Translations under genes and position numbers: made by a program
Source of the DNA: Paenibacillus thalictri
GTDB lineage: Bacteria > Bacillota > Bacilli > Paenibacillales > NBRC-103111
Length of the DNA stretch: 64,000 nucleotides
Reading direction: 5' to 3'
NCBI RefSeq assembly: GCF_004307995.1
Contig: NZ_SIRE01000009.1
Location: 186,001-250,000, forward strand
Shown: positions 43,098 to 51,931 of the stretch, piece by piece
Layout of the letters: the number at the start of each line of letters is the position of its first letter
Position numbering within the stretch: the first letter of the stretch is position 1
The notes under the pieces: generated by a model
Told to the model about the DNA's origin: nothing
The model's database searches: none
Seen by the model: the letters and a program-made list of their open reading frames with translations, nothing else

Positions 43098-44018
43098 ATG
43101 AGAAGGATAAAGCTTCTTATTACCACGGGAGACTTCAGCCGCTGGGTTTCTCCTCACTTTCACTACCTGCTTGAGGAGCTTGCCCGAATAACGGATTTGA
43201 CGATTTGGCATAAATCGGGAGATATCCGGGACATAGTAAAACAGCTGTCTTTGCAGCCGGATTTTATTCTAATCAACGAGTACGGTGAGAAAAATTCACC
43301 GAAAATTTCCGGGCTCCAATCCTTGACAATTCCCTTCGGGGTTTACTTGCATGATCTGCATTACGACATCGAGCAGCGGAAGAAAGCCTTAATGAACGAT
43401 AAGGTTCAGCACATTTTCAGCTACTATAGAGATAAATTTTTGCACTGGTTTCCCGAGCTGTCAGACCGTTTAAGGTGGCTCCCTCACCATGTGAATACAA
43501 CCGAGGTATATAAAGATTACGGCCTCAAAAAGGAAATCGATTGGTTGTTGATGGGGGCTACTTATTCGTGTTATCCGCTCAGAAATCAAATGATCAAAGA
43601 GATGGAAGGAAAACCGGGTTTTGTTTACCATCGTCACCCGGGCTACCGCAACTACAACGAGAAGGATCAGGAACATTTTATCGGTCAACGTTATGCCATG
43701 GAGATGAATCGCGCAAAAATGTTTTTAACGTGCGACTCTATCTTTCATTATCCTCTTAGAAAATATTATGAGGTTCTAGCCTGCAATACGCTTCTCCTTG
43801 CTCCGTCGTCCAATGAATTGCGGGATTTGGGATTTATCCCCGGGGTTCATTTTGCGGGAGTGAGCGAAGCGGATTTTTTGGATAAAGCCGAATACTATTT
43901 AACGCACGAAAGCGAGAGGAAAGAGATTGCCAAGATGGGGTATGACATGGTGCAATCCACACATTCCACGGTCAAGCGGGCTGAACAGCTTGTCGGCATG
44001 TTACGTGATATTTTATGA
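43098..44018 (+). CDS. CgeB-like glycosyltransferase
   Basis: A 306-residue GT-B-type protein resembling CgeB and related family-1 transferases. The C-terminal donor-binding half has the run KMFLTCDSIFHYPLRKYYE then LACNTLLLAPSSNELRDLGF, the usual positions for nucleotide-sugar contacts. WLPHHVNTTEVYKDYG and DWLLMGATY mark the domain junction. ATG 43098 follows AAAGGGGGAT. In Bacillus subtilis CgeB takes part in glycosylating the spore crust, which supports a surface-glycan role here by analogy only. Confidence 0.75.
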   Translation: MRRIKLLITTGDFSRWVSPHFHYLLEELARITDLTIWHKSGDIRDIVKQLSLQPDFILINEYGEKNSPKISGLQSLTIPFGVYLHDLHYDIEQRKKALMNDKVQHIFSYYRDKFLHWFPELSDRLRWLPHHVNTTEVYKDYGLKKEIDWLLMGATYSCYPLRNQMIKEMEGKPGFVYHRHPGYRNYNEKDQEHFIGQRYAMEMNRAKMFLTCDSIFHYPLRKYYEVLACNTLLLAPSSNELRDLGFIPGVHFAGVSEADFLDKAEYYLTHESERKEIAKMGYDMVQSTHSTVKRAEQLVGMLRDIL

Positions 44019-44069
44019 ATGAACAACAAAGCAAGTCGATAGGAATAGCCAGAGGAGGATGAGAGACAC

Positions 44070-44159
44070 GTGTTCCCGCGAGATACGGAAAAATTACAGA
44101 AGTCGCAGGTGTATCGGAACCATCACAATGCATTTGTGGCGGCTCTCAATCGAATATGA
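44070..44159 (+). CDS. Possible 29-residue leader ORF coupled to the next gene
   Basis: GTG 44070, eleven bases after AGAGGAGG, opens a 29-codon frame that ends in TGA overlapping the ATG of the GT2 gene (ATGA). The GT2 ATG itself has no ribosome site, so translation may depend on this ORF. Alternatively the ORF and gene were once one frame. The peptide matches nothing I know. Confidence 0.35.
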   Translation: MFPRDTEKLQKSQVYRNHHNAFVAALNRI

Positions 44160-44971
44160 ATCGGTGGACAAATACAACGGTATCCATCATCATTTTGACA
44201 AGAAACGGCTTGGAGTTTACCCGGAGATGTGTGGAGAGTGTCATGAAGCGCACAAAAGAAAAATACGAGCTTATTTTCATAGATAACGCCTCCAACGACG
44301 GAACCGTATCCTATTTACGAAGCATTACCGGGGCAAAGCTGATATTAAACAAGCAGAATAAAGGGTTTGCGGGGGGCGCCAATCAAGGATTGGCTGCAGC
44401 CAGAGGAAAATACATTACCCTGTTGAACAACGATACGGTAGTAACCGAAGGATGGCTAACCCGCATGTTGTGGTGGCTTGGCAAGGACCGGTCCATCGGC
44501 ATTGTGGGGCCAAGATCGAACAAAGTATTGAAGTCCCAACGCATCGACCGGGTAAATTTCAAATCTATTGATGAAATAGAGAGTTTCTCCAAGATTTGGT
44601 CGGAGGAGCACGACAAGGATGGTTATTGTACCGACAGATTAAGCGGGTTTTGCATGGTTTTCCATAGAAAGCTGGTTCAGAAAATTGGAGGTATGGACGA
44701 ACGGTTCCACATTGGAAATTCCGAGGATATTGACTTTTGCATACGTACCATGATCAGCGGAAAAACTTTGTGGGTAGCAAACGATGTATACGTCCATCAT
44801 TTCGGCGGAAGCACCTTTACTATTAACAATGAAGATCATCAGCAACTTTTAATGAACAACCGTAAATTACTTGGCGAAAAGTGGAATACCTCGACACCAA
44901 CCGAGTTGCTGCCGATTGTTGAACGCGAGCGGCCATTTAATGTCAGCAGACATTATGTTTCCTATAAATAA
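44156..44971 (+). CDS. GT2 family glycosyltransferase
   Basis: A 271-residue GT-A inverting transferase. N-terminal TVSIIILTRNGLEF, FIDNASNDGTVSYLR, donor/metal motif LLNNDTVVTEGW, and the C-terminal acceptor region GMDERFHIGNSEDIDFC are all intact, so it should be active. ATG 44156 lacks a nearby ribosome site and overlaps the stop of a small upstream ORF. Upstream in-frame codons continue to a stop at 44060 without a good start. Convergent with the GT-D pair; a bidirectional terminator separates them. Confidence 0.85.
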   Translation: MNRWTNTTVSIIILTRNGLEFTRRCVESVMKRTKEKYELIFIDNASNDGTVSYLRSITGAKLILNKQNKGFAGGANQGLAAARGKYITLLNNDTVVTEGWLTRMLWWLGKDRSIGIVGPRSNKVLKSQRIDRVNFKSIDEIESFSKIWSEEHDKDGYCTDRLSGFCMVFHRKLVQKIGGMDERFHIGNSEDIDFCIRTMISGKTLWVANDVYVHHFGGSTFTINNEDHQQLLMNNRKLLGEKWNTSTPTELLPIVERERPFNVSRHYVSYK

Positions 44972-44977
44972 ATGGAA

Positions 44978-45016
44978 AGGTCTTGAAGGAAAATCTCCCT
45001 TCAAGACCTATTTTTT
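44978..45016. terminator. Bidirectional terminator
   Basis: AGGTCTTGAAGG/CCTTCAAGACCT stem (44978-45009), T-run to 45016 on the plus strand. The plus-strand T-run overlaps the end of the convergent GT-D gene. Confidence 0.85.
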
Positions 45017-45709
45017 TCTTATATACTCAGGTGCTTTTCCGAAATCTATTCCCACTTTACCGGCGAACTCCGCTACCTTCTGGGCAAGGATCACTGCATT
45101 GACGCCGCAGGAAATAAGAGCAATATCGAATTGAGCTTTGTTTGCAGCAATTGTCTTTAACGTATTCTCCATCTGGCCATAGTGAGAAAACTTGATCGTC
45201 ATGACAACCGTCAGATCAGGCTGTCTTTCTATTAATTTTCTCTTTAACTGTTCAGGGTACCTTGTAATAACAAGTATTCTCCTACCGCGCAGCAGCGCCC
45301 AGAACTTGCGTTCGCTCACAAGTTCTCGATTAACAACAGCATTGCACGTCAACTCCGGTCTAAGTTTGTAATGATGAAATATTTTATCCGTTAACTGGCG
45401 TTTGACGCCAGGAGAGGCAACGATAACTTTATCGTTAGGATCCAATAAACCTACCACATCCGCTTTCCTGATAGCCTCAACTAATGCGTCTCTTAAGTTT
45501 AAATTGGGCAGGGTAACTCCCTTGAAGCCTTTGTTTGCAAAAATAGCCCAGCGTTCAGCTAACACTTTGGAGATGCTCCAAACCGAATCCTGCGCCAGCA
45601 CAATATTTTCCCCGTCTCCAACTCTAACCAGCGAAAAAGGCAGGCTGTGATCCAGGGCAAACCTTATCTTATTTAGTAAAGCAGCCTTATCCAAATTCCG
45701 CGAAGACAT
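45008..45709 (-). CDS. GT-D-fold glycosyltransferase, paralogue 2
   Basis: A 233-residue GT-D-fold protein. N-terminal FALDHSLPFSLVRVGDGENI carries the family DGE motif (RVGDGENIVLAQD), followed by IFANKGFKGVTLPNLNLRD and a C-terminal DIALISCGVNAVILAQ. ATG 45709 has AAAGGAGTGA upstream; the longer frame from 45754 overlaps the preceding gene. It lies seven bases after the paralogue at 45717 and is very similar along its length, so it is a tandem duplicate. The region is visibly more AT-rich than the housekeeping genes. Confidence 0.8.
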   Translation of the reverse strand: MSSRNLDKAALLNKIRFALDHSLPFSLVRVGDGENIVLAQDSVWSISKVLAERWAIFANKGFKGVTLPNLNLRDALVEAIRKADVVGLLDPNDKVIVASPGVKRQLTDKIFHHYKLRPELTCNAVVNRELVSERKFWALLRGRRILVITRYPEQLKRKLIERQPDLTVVMTIKFSHYGQMENTLKTIAANKAQFDIALISCGVNAVILAQKVAEFAGKVGIDFGKAPEYIRKK

Positions 45710-45716
45710 GAAATAG

Positions 45717-46424
45717 TCACTCCTTTGCAAAGATGCGATCAGGAGCTTTGCCAAAGTCTATACCTACCTTGCCTGCGAGCTCTGCCACCTTCTGGGCAAG
45801 GATAACGGCATTGACGCCGCAGGAAATCAAAGCGATATCAAAGCTGTCTTTCTTTGCCGCAATTTCCTTTAACGCACCCTCCATCTCGCTATAATGTGAA
45901 AATCGGATCATCATGGTAACCTTCAGCCCAGACTGTTTTTTTTCTAATTTCTCCTTTAGCTGTTCGGGGTACCTTGTAATAATCAGTATTCTTCTGCCCC
46001 GCAGCAGCTCCCAGAACCCGTGCTCGTTGACAAACATTCTATTTACAATTGCATTGCACGTCTGCTTCGGAGAAAGCTTGTAATAAGCAAGGATTTGGTC
46101 CGTTAACGGACGTTTGACATCGGAAGAAGCCTTGATGGTTTGATCATTAGGATCTAACAAGCCTACCACATCGGCTTTCCGGATAGACTTGATCAGTTCG
46201 TTTCGTAATCCTAAATTAGGGAGGGTAACGCCCTTTAATCCTTTGTTTGCGAAGATGGCCCAACGTTCTTTTAACACTTTGTCAATACTCCAAACCGAAT
46301 CTTGAGCCAGCACAATATTTTCCCCGTCTCCGATTCTAACCAATGAGAAAGGCTGCTTATGATCCAATGCAAATCTTATCAGCTTCAGTATTGTGACCAT
46401 ATCCAAATTTGTTGGTTGAAACAT
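45717..46424 (-). CDS. GT-D-fold glycosyltransferase, paralogue 1
   Basis: A 235-residue GT-D-fold protein with RIGDGENIVLAQD, IFANKGLKGVTLPNLGLRN and DIALISCGVNAVILAQ, near-identical in these blocks to its neighbour at 45008. ATG 46424 follows AGGGGGA. It lies in a minus-strand run of four glycan genes ending at 45008. Sugar donor and acceptor unknown; the two copies may add the same sugar to different positions. Confidence 0.8.
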   Translation of the reverse strand: MFQPTNLDMVTILKLIRFALDHKQPFSLVRIGDGENIVLAQDSVWSIDKVLKERWAIFANKGLKGVTLPNLGLRNELIKSIRKADVVGLLDPNDQTIKASSDVKRPLTDQILAYYKLSPKQTCNAIVNRMFVNEHGFWELLRGRRILIITRYPEQLKEKLEKKQSGLKVTMMIRFSHYSEMEGALKEIAAKKDSFDIALISCGVNAVILAQKVAELAGKVGIDFGKAPDRIFAKE

Positions 46425-46469
46425 TGAAAATTCCCCCTATACGGCCAAGCATGGAACATCCTTAAAAAC

Positions 46470-47177
46470 CTATATATATTGATCCAATATTTTTGCAACT
46501 TTTGCTGGGTCCTCCTCAAATCTCCTGCCTCTGAGCAAATTTTGATTTAACGTATTCCGCTTATGAACAACGATCATGTAGTTTCGATTTCCGCTCTTTG
46601 ATAATATTTCATGATTCAGTTTAATCACCGCCCCGTGTCCACCAGCAAATAACTTCTGCTCCTTTAAATAGTCCTGTGTCTTATAAATTAAAGTATAGAA
46701 AGGCGGAGACGGGAAATAAACGGGGACCACCCGATTTCTCGTGAAGTCATATAAATATCCGCTTTGGTTGATTAATGCGCAAGTCGTTTTCTTTGGCTGA
46801 TAATCGCTTAATTGCTGAATGAGGGATTTGTGATACGTATCGTCACAATCCAGGCGTACAAAATAGAAATATTCATACCCGTTAATATGGTGGCAGATAA
46901 ACTCATGGAAGTGGCTTCTGGGAATAAACTGAATATGGCTGGGGAGCGGCTCATATTTTTCAAGCGCTTTTCTTATTTGGTTTACAGAATCATCGGCATA
47001 TTGAATCAGGGCGGTAAAATGCGGGTTTGTTTGTTTTTTTAAGCTCTGAAAAGTAAATTTCATAAATATGGACATTCTGTAATCAATCCATTCCTGTGTT
47101 AGCCCGATACTATATTTGTTGTCTATCCTGGACCTGGAATTAAACTCTATTCCGACAATGATTTTGGCATGGGACAT
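46470..47177 (-). CDS. Putative rhamnosyltransferase-family protein
   Basis: A 235-residue GT-A-like protein resembling the putative rhamnosyl-transferase family. The QEWIDYRMSIFMKFTFQSLK block, IQYADDSVNQIRK and the metal-type motif FVRLDCDDTYHKSL are seen. ATG 47177 (MSHAKIIVG) chosen because AAGGAG lies about ten bases upstream; 47234 gives an implausible extension. Next to a UDP-sugar dehydrogenase gene. Substrate assignment rests only on family resemblance. Confidence 0.65.
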   Translation of the reverse strand: MSHAKIIVGIEFNSRSRIDNKYSIGLTQEWIDYRMSIFMKFTFQSLKKQTNPHFTALIQYADDSVNQIRKALEKYEPLPSHIQFIPRSHFHEFICHHINGYEYFYFVRLDCDDTYHKSLIQQLSDYQPKKTTCALINQSGYLYDFTRNRVVPVYFPSPPFYTLIYKTQDYLKEQKLFAGGHGAVIKLNHEILSKSGNRNYMIVVHKRNTLNQNLLRGRRFEEDPAKVAKILDQYI

Positions 47178-47241
47178 CCTTCCTTGGCTCCTTTGCAAAG
47201 CGTATTTTTGACTGGGGCTCCAACGTGAAACCATCCGAATT

Positions 47242-48546
47242 TCATTTGCCGCCTAATCGAATGACTTTTGCTTTTCCCTTCATACCTTTCGTTACGTTGC
47301 GGGTATCGTAAATAAGCCGTGCATGATCCATGATCTGCTGCATGGGAATACATGAATGATCGGTGAGAATAAGCACGCAATCGGCCCGCTGCAAAGCGGC
47401 TTCCGATAGTTCTACGCCAATCATCCGCTCCTCTTTCACGAGTAGGGAGGGTACATACGGATCATGGTAGACAACATGCGCCCCCAGCTTTTTGAACAAA
47501 TATATAATTTCGGAGGCGCTAGTTTCTCTGGCGTCATTAATATCTTTTTTGTAAGCCGCGCCATAGACCAGTATGTTTGCATCTTTCATAGGTTTATCCG
47601 GTGCCAGAGCCGATTGAATTTGCTGCACGATATAGGATGGCATCATCTGGTTGATATTGTTTGAAAGCTCGATAAACATGGCATCCATGCCGTATTGCTT
47701 CATTTTCCATTGCAAGTAGATCGGGTCTACCGGAATGCAATGGCCGCCGACTCCCGGTCCGGGATAAAAAGCGGAAAAGCCGAAGGGTTTGGTTGCTGCC
47801 GCCTCGATAATTTCCCAAACATCGATATCCAGCCGATCGCAGATCATAGCCATTTCGTTAATGAGGGAAATATTCACGAAACGATAGCAATTTTCAAGAA
47901 GCTTGGTCATTTCCGCCGCTTCAGTCGAAGAAACTGTAATGACTTTGTCAAAAGCGCGGCTGTATACTTCATATATTTTGTTTTTGCATGCCGATGTGAC
48001 GCCGCTGACGATTTTCGTAATTTGCTCGATGGAATATTGCTTGTTTCCCGGATCTACGCGCTCAGGTGAAAAGCCAAGAAAAATATCGTTTCCTACCGAT
48101 AATCCGGTTTGTTCGAGCAGCGGCATCAAAATTTCGGTGGTTGTTCCGGGGTATGTCGAGCTTTCCAGCACAATTATCTGCCCGGGCTTGACACGCCGGC
48201 CGATCTCTTCGCCTGCGAGCTTCAGGAACTGCAAGTCGGGCGTGTGAGCGGCAGATAATGGCGTCGGTACACATAAGATGATCGTATCTGCATGATCGAT
48301 CGCATCGTAATTGTCGGTTTGCGTAAATCGTGCGGAGTTAAGTACCGATTGCACAGCATCGTCCGGAATATCCGGGATGTAGCTTCGCCCTTTGCGAAGA
48401 GTTTCGATTTTGCTGCGGTCCAGATCGATTCCTATCACCTGAAAGCCTTTTCTGGCAAACAACAGAGAGAGTGGGAGACCGACATATCCCAATCCGACGA
48501 CGGCAACTGTCGGAAATTCTGATGTATCGCTGTGTTCCTGTTCCAA
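47242..48546 (-). CDS. Nucleotide-sugar (UDP-N-acetylhexosamine) dehydrogenase
   Basis: A 434-residue UDP-glucose/UDP-GlcNAc dehydrogenase-family enzyme that oxidises a nucleotide sugar at C6 to the uronate with two NAD. N-terminal NAD motif VVGLGYVGLPLSLLFA, catalytic Cys270 in GVGGHCIPVDP, and a C-terminal UDP-binding domain. Sequence style (GLSVGNDIFLGFSPERVDPG) fits the WbpA/WecC subgroup using N-acetylated sugars rather than TuaD. TTG 48546 follows GGAGG ten bases upstream. It should supply an acidic sugar to the cluster. Confidence 0.9.
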   Translation of the reverse strand: MEQEHSDTSEFPTVAVVGLGYVGLPLSLLFARKGFQVIGIDLDRSKIETLRKGRSYIPDIPDDAVQSVLNSARFTQTDNYDAIDHADTIILCVPTPLSAAHTPDLQFLKLAGEEIGRRVKPGQIIVLESSTYPGTTTEILMPLLEQTGLSVGNDIFLGFSPERVDPGNKQYSIEQITKIVSGVTSACKNKIYEVYSRAFDKVITVSSTEAAEMTKLLENCYRFVNISLINEMAMICDRLDIDVWEIIEAAATKPFGFSAFYPGPGVGGHCIPVDPIYLQWKMKQYGMDAMFIELSNNINQMMPSYIVQQIQSALAPDKPMKDANILVYGAAYKKDINDARETSASEIIYLFKKLGAHVVYHDPYVPSLLVKEERMIGVELSEAALQRADCVLILTDHSCIPMQQIMDHARLIYDTRNVTKGMKGKAKVIRLGGK

Positions 48547-48718
48547 AATATGAATGCCTCCATTTCCTATTGTATTCTGTAGTTTATGTGATCCCGCTTG
48601 TGTTGGAATGGACGAACCGCCTGCTGCGGAATTTTTTTATGCTCGGCGTTAGCCCGTGCATATTGCACATGCGGCCATACTATGTAGGGATGCTTTATTG
48701 AATATTGGGGGGGAAGTT

Positions 48719-50608
48719 ATGATTTGCTTTGCCATTCTTGCCCACAATCATGAGGATGTTCTGGCCAATCAAATAGAGAACGTGAGGAAATATAACCCCG
48801 GCTGCAAAGTCGTCGTATACAACGGGGGGACCGATACGCAGTTTGCACAAAGTTTGCAGGTTCCGATCTGTCCGAAGAGCCGGCCTTTAAAGAAAGGCAG
48901 GCTGGGGTGTTTCTTTATGGATATCATGTCCTGGCTGGAGGAAACCGGGGAAACATACGATTATCTTGTGAACCTGGACTCTGATGTCATGTTTGTAAGC
49001 AGCGGTTATGAGGATTACCTGGCAGCCTGTATGCAAGGTTACGACTGTATGGGAATTAATATGGGGCTCCAAAAGTCCCCCGACGAGGTTCCGCATTGGT
49101 ACCCGGGGCAGACGATGTGGCAGGACTGGCTGCGCTGGCAGCCTTTTTTCAAAACCGATTATTTCTGCGGCACTTTAAACTCGATGCAAGTGTACAAACA
49201 TTCCATCATCAGCCGGATGATGGAGGGGCTAAATCTCGACAGGATGGAGCAATTGATAGCCGAAACGAAGGTTTACGCCCTGGAGGAGATGCTGTATGCA
49301 ACTTTGGCGGTGCGCGCCGGAGGCGTACCCCGCTCTTATCCATACAAAAGTATCGAATTTGTCCGTTTGGGAGAATCTTTGGCGGTCGATGAGGTGCATT
49401 ACGCGCAATCGAAGCCGGACGTCTTTTTCGTACACCCCATTGAGCGGGATATGAACAACTTGTCCAGACAATGGCTCTCTCAGACCCGCAGCGAATCGTA
49501 CCCGAAAAGCTTGACCGTCATATGGGCATGCCATCAGGGCGGGATGGAAACCGCGATTCACCACCGGCTGGCATTCATGAATCATCATTTGAACGCGGAA
49601 GCGCATGCGTTCTTTTATTACGGAGGCGCCGGACTGTCGAACTTTAATTCGATTCCTTACCATATTTCGAATAAACAGGCCGATCTGGTGGCGTATCTGA
49701 AGAAACATCAATTTGATACAGTCACCTTCGTGAATACCATTCATAACCTCGATGCCTTGGAAAAAGCGGGATTTCAAGGCAAGGCGGTGTTTGAATTTCA
49801 CGGCATTAATAAATTCATCTTGCAAGAGCTGGATCGCATCAACACGTGGAAGGATCGCGGCATCATTCAGGGGATCGTCGTCCCGTCCGATTACGTTGCG
49901 GAAGTGGCTCATCAATATTTGGGGAATCGCAAAGAAATTCCCGTCTATGTGGCTAGGAATGTGCTGAACACGACCTTTTTCCACCGCAAAAACGAGGTGG
50001 AAACGTCATATTTCATTCGCGTTCCGCAGTCATGGGCGAATTGTCCGGTGATCGGCTGGGTCGGAAGATTGGACGCCAATAAAAACTGGAAGCTGCTGCT
50101 CAAGGTGTTCAGCGAGTTTAAAAAACTTAACGCCAGCGCGAAGCTGCTGATCGTCAGCGACATTACGACAAGCCCTCACCTGAACTTGTTCTACAAACGC
50201 GCGTGCTCTTATGGACTTATTAACGACATCCGGGTGCTGCCCAATCTCAGCTACGATAAGATGCCTTATTATTATTCGCTGCTGGTCAACTCCGGGGGGA
50301 TCCTGCTCTCCACCTCCTATTCCGAAGGGTACCCGTACAGCTTGCTGGAGGCTCAAGCCTGCGAATGCCCGATCGTATGCTCCGATATCCGCGGCAATAC
50401 CGAGGTGATTGCGCATGGGGAATCGGGGCTAACGTTTCCTATCGCAAATCATCATACCGCGGTGTCCTTGGTTTACGCGTTGACCACAAATAAAAACCTT
50501 CGGAAAATGATAGCCGAAGGCGCTCCAAAGCATATTCATCTGACAAACAACGTCCATAAAAACGTAAGCGAATATGCCGCGTGGCTGAAACGGCTGTCCG
50601 CTACGTAA
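48719..50608 (+). CDS. Two-domain glycosyltransferase (GT-A plus GT4)
   Basis: A 629-residue protein. The N-terminal about 280 residues look like a GT-A transferase with metal motif NLDSDVMF and W-rich block HWYPGQTMWQDWLRWQPF. The C-terminal about 340 residues are a GT4 domain: VIGWVGRLDANKNWK, STSYSEGYPYSLLEAQACE and CSDIRGNTEVI. ATG 48719 follows GGGGGGGAAG; the longer frame from 48656 is rejected. A diverged paralogue is at 52385. The two active-site sets suggest sequential addition of two sugars, an inference. Confidence 0.82.
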   Translation: MICFAILAHNHEDVLANQIENVRKYNPGCKVVVYNGGTDTQFAQSLQVPICPKSRPLKKGRLGCFFMDIMSWLEETGETYDYLVNLDSDVMFVSSGYEDYLAACMQGYDCMGINMGLQKSPDEVPHWYPGQTMWQDWLRWQPFFKTDYFCGTLNSMQVYKHSIISRMMEGLNLDRMEQLIAETKVYALEEMLYATLAVRAGGVPRSYPYKSIEFVRLGESLAVDEVHYAQSKPDVFFVHPIERDMNNLSRQWLSQTRSESYPKSLTVIWACHQGGMETAIHHRLAFMNHHLNAEAHAFFYYGGAGLSNFNSIPYHISNKQADLVAYLKKHQFDTVTFVNTIHNLDALEKAGFQGKAVFEFHGINKFILQELDRINTWKDRGIIQGIVVPSDYVAEVAHQYLGNRKEIPVYVARNVLNTTFFHRKNEVETSYFIRVPQSWANCPVIGWVGRLDANKNWKLLLKVFSEFKKLNASAKLLIVSDITTSPHLNLFYKRACSYGLINDIRVLPNLSYDKMPYYYSLLVNSGGILLSTSYSEGYPYSLLEAQACECPIVCSDIRGNTEVIAHGESGLTFPIANHHTAVSLVYALTTNKNLRKMIAEGAPKHIHLTNNVHKNVSEYAAWLKRLSAT

Positions 50609-50640
50609 CGGCGCGGCGGAAATCGCATAACTCACAAGCG

Positions 50641-50669
50641 AGCCTGAAGGCAAAGCCTTTCGGGCTTTT
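50641..50669 (+). terminator. Terminator of the two-domain glycosyltransferase gene
   Basis: AGCCTGAAGGC/GCCTTTCGGGCT stem with a bulge, then TTTT. Confidence 0.7.
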
Positions 50670-50703
50670 GGCATGCGGCGAGTTCGCGGCATAAGCAGCG
50701 CCA

Positions 50704-50731
50704 GAACGAAAACAAGCGGGCTTACGCCCGC
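50704..50731 (-). terminator. Terminator of the minus-strand GT2-like gene
   Basis: Minus strand: GCGGGC/GCCCGC stem with a four-base loop (50731-50716), followed by TTGTTTTCG. Confidence 0.65.
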
Positions 50732-50748
50732 GTTGTTCAAACATTGGC

Positions 50749-51912
50749 TTACAAAAAGCCGGTTCTGATGACCGGGGGTGCGATTAAGGGGATGCCTTCC
50801 TCGTAGAGCGCTTTTTGCTCAAGACTGATCGGCATGACGGGCTGGCGGTCAAGATGCCACATGGCGAGTACCCACGAGGACAGGACAGGCCGCAGCTTTC
50901 CTTGGGAAATTTGATATATTTGCCCGTCGGGGGTTTGGACAAGGGAACCGTCGTCGTCATCCATGCAGTGCTCGGGAGATACTTCTGTCGTTAGCGGCCA
51001 ACGTTTCATGTCCAACTGGGATAGGCGGGTAGCGCTGATTCCGGCACCTTCGGACTCCAGCTTATACCGCCGGTTGTTCTCTAATCGATAGACGGCCGGA
51101 CCCATGCTCTTTACAGTAACGCTTGTCGGGTAAAAAGCGCCGATGTCGCCGATGCGGCCATCCGGCGTCCAGCCGGATTCGAATACGTTCTCGATACGCC
51201 GGCCCCACTTGCTGCGGAAATAGAGACGATCCGTTTCGGAATGGGGAATGGAAACGGAAGCGATGTCCGGCAGCTTAGGTATCATGTTCAGCAGGAAAGC
51301 CCGGACGGCGTAATCCATTACGGCGATTTCCGGCTGCTCAAACAATTCATCCAAGTATCCCAGCCTCCGGAAAGTTTCTCTAGGCATACATAATCCATAA
51401 GTGCCGGCATCTTCGCCTATGTCCGCCACATCGGTCCGCCCTTCACCGGCCTGCTCTTGAGAATCGTTCAGCCGGCCGGACGTCAAAGCCGCTTCGTTCC
51501 ACAAAATAGACAAGGTCTGCCCTCTAGCCATCATCAGACCTTGATTGATAGCGCCGACAACCCCTATATCGTTGGAGTTGATCCAATACCGGAGTTTGCC
51601 GCCGCTTTTCCGCAAATAGTCGGCGGTCCCGTCGCTGGATCCATTGTCGATGACGATCAGCTCGCAAGCATGATTTGCGTCCGCCCGCTTGCTGTCCACG
51701 TAAGCCATTAACGACTCTTTGCGGTTGCAGACAGGAATGATGACGCTGGTTCCCTCTAGAGACTTGAGGTAACCGGAGGTTCCGTCCGCGCGGCCTTGAT
51801 GATACCCTTTCTCGAATCCGGATGCGTAGCTGTGGTCGTAATGCAGGAATTTGTCCACAAGACTGGGGGGGCGATTTCGGGAGCTCCTTTTGCGAGGGCT
51901 GCTTTTCTTCAT
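50749..51912 (-). CDS. GT2-like protein with G-x3 segment and two C-terminal surface-type modules
   Basis: A 387-residue protein. A basic start (SPRKRSSRNRP) precedes GFEKGYHQGRADG, four glycines spaced by three residues. A GT2 fold follows (SVIIPVCNRKESL, LIVIDNGSSDGTADYL), but the expected NND metal motif reads SILWNEAALT, so catalysis is doubtful. The C-terminal about 120 residues hold two short modules, GPAVYRLENNRRYKLES and DGQIYQISQGKLRPVLSS, of a kind found in bacterial surface proteins. ATG 51912 has GGAGG about ten bases upstream; the longer frame from 52023 runs through the small gene before it. Confidence 0.7.
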   Translation of the reverse strand: MKKSSPRKRSSRNRPPSLVDKFLHYDHSYASGFEKGYHQGRADGTSGYLKSLEGTSVIIPVCNRKESLMAYVDSKRADANHACELIVIDNGSSDGTADYLRKSGGKLRYWINSNDIGVVGAINQGLMMARGQTLSILWNEAALTSGRLNDSQEQAGEGRTDVADIGEDAGTYGLCMPRETFRRLGYLDELFEQPEIAVMDYAVRAFLLNMIPKLPDIASVSIPHSETDRLYFRSKWGRRIENVFESGWTPDGRIGDIGAFYPTSVTVKSMGPAVYRLENNRRYKLESEGAGISATRLSQLDMKRWPLTTEVSPEHCMDDDDGSLVQTPDGQIYQISQGKLRPVLSSWVLAMWHLDRQPVMPISLEQKALYEEGIPLIAPPVIRTGFL

Positions 51913-51931
51913 CGTTGTTGCCACCTCCTTC

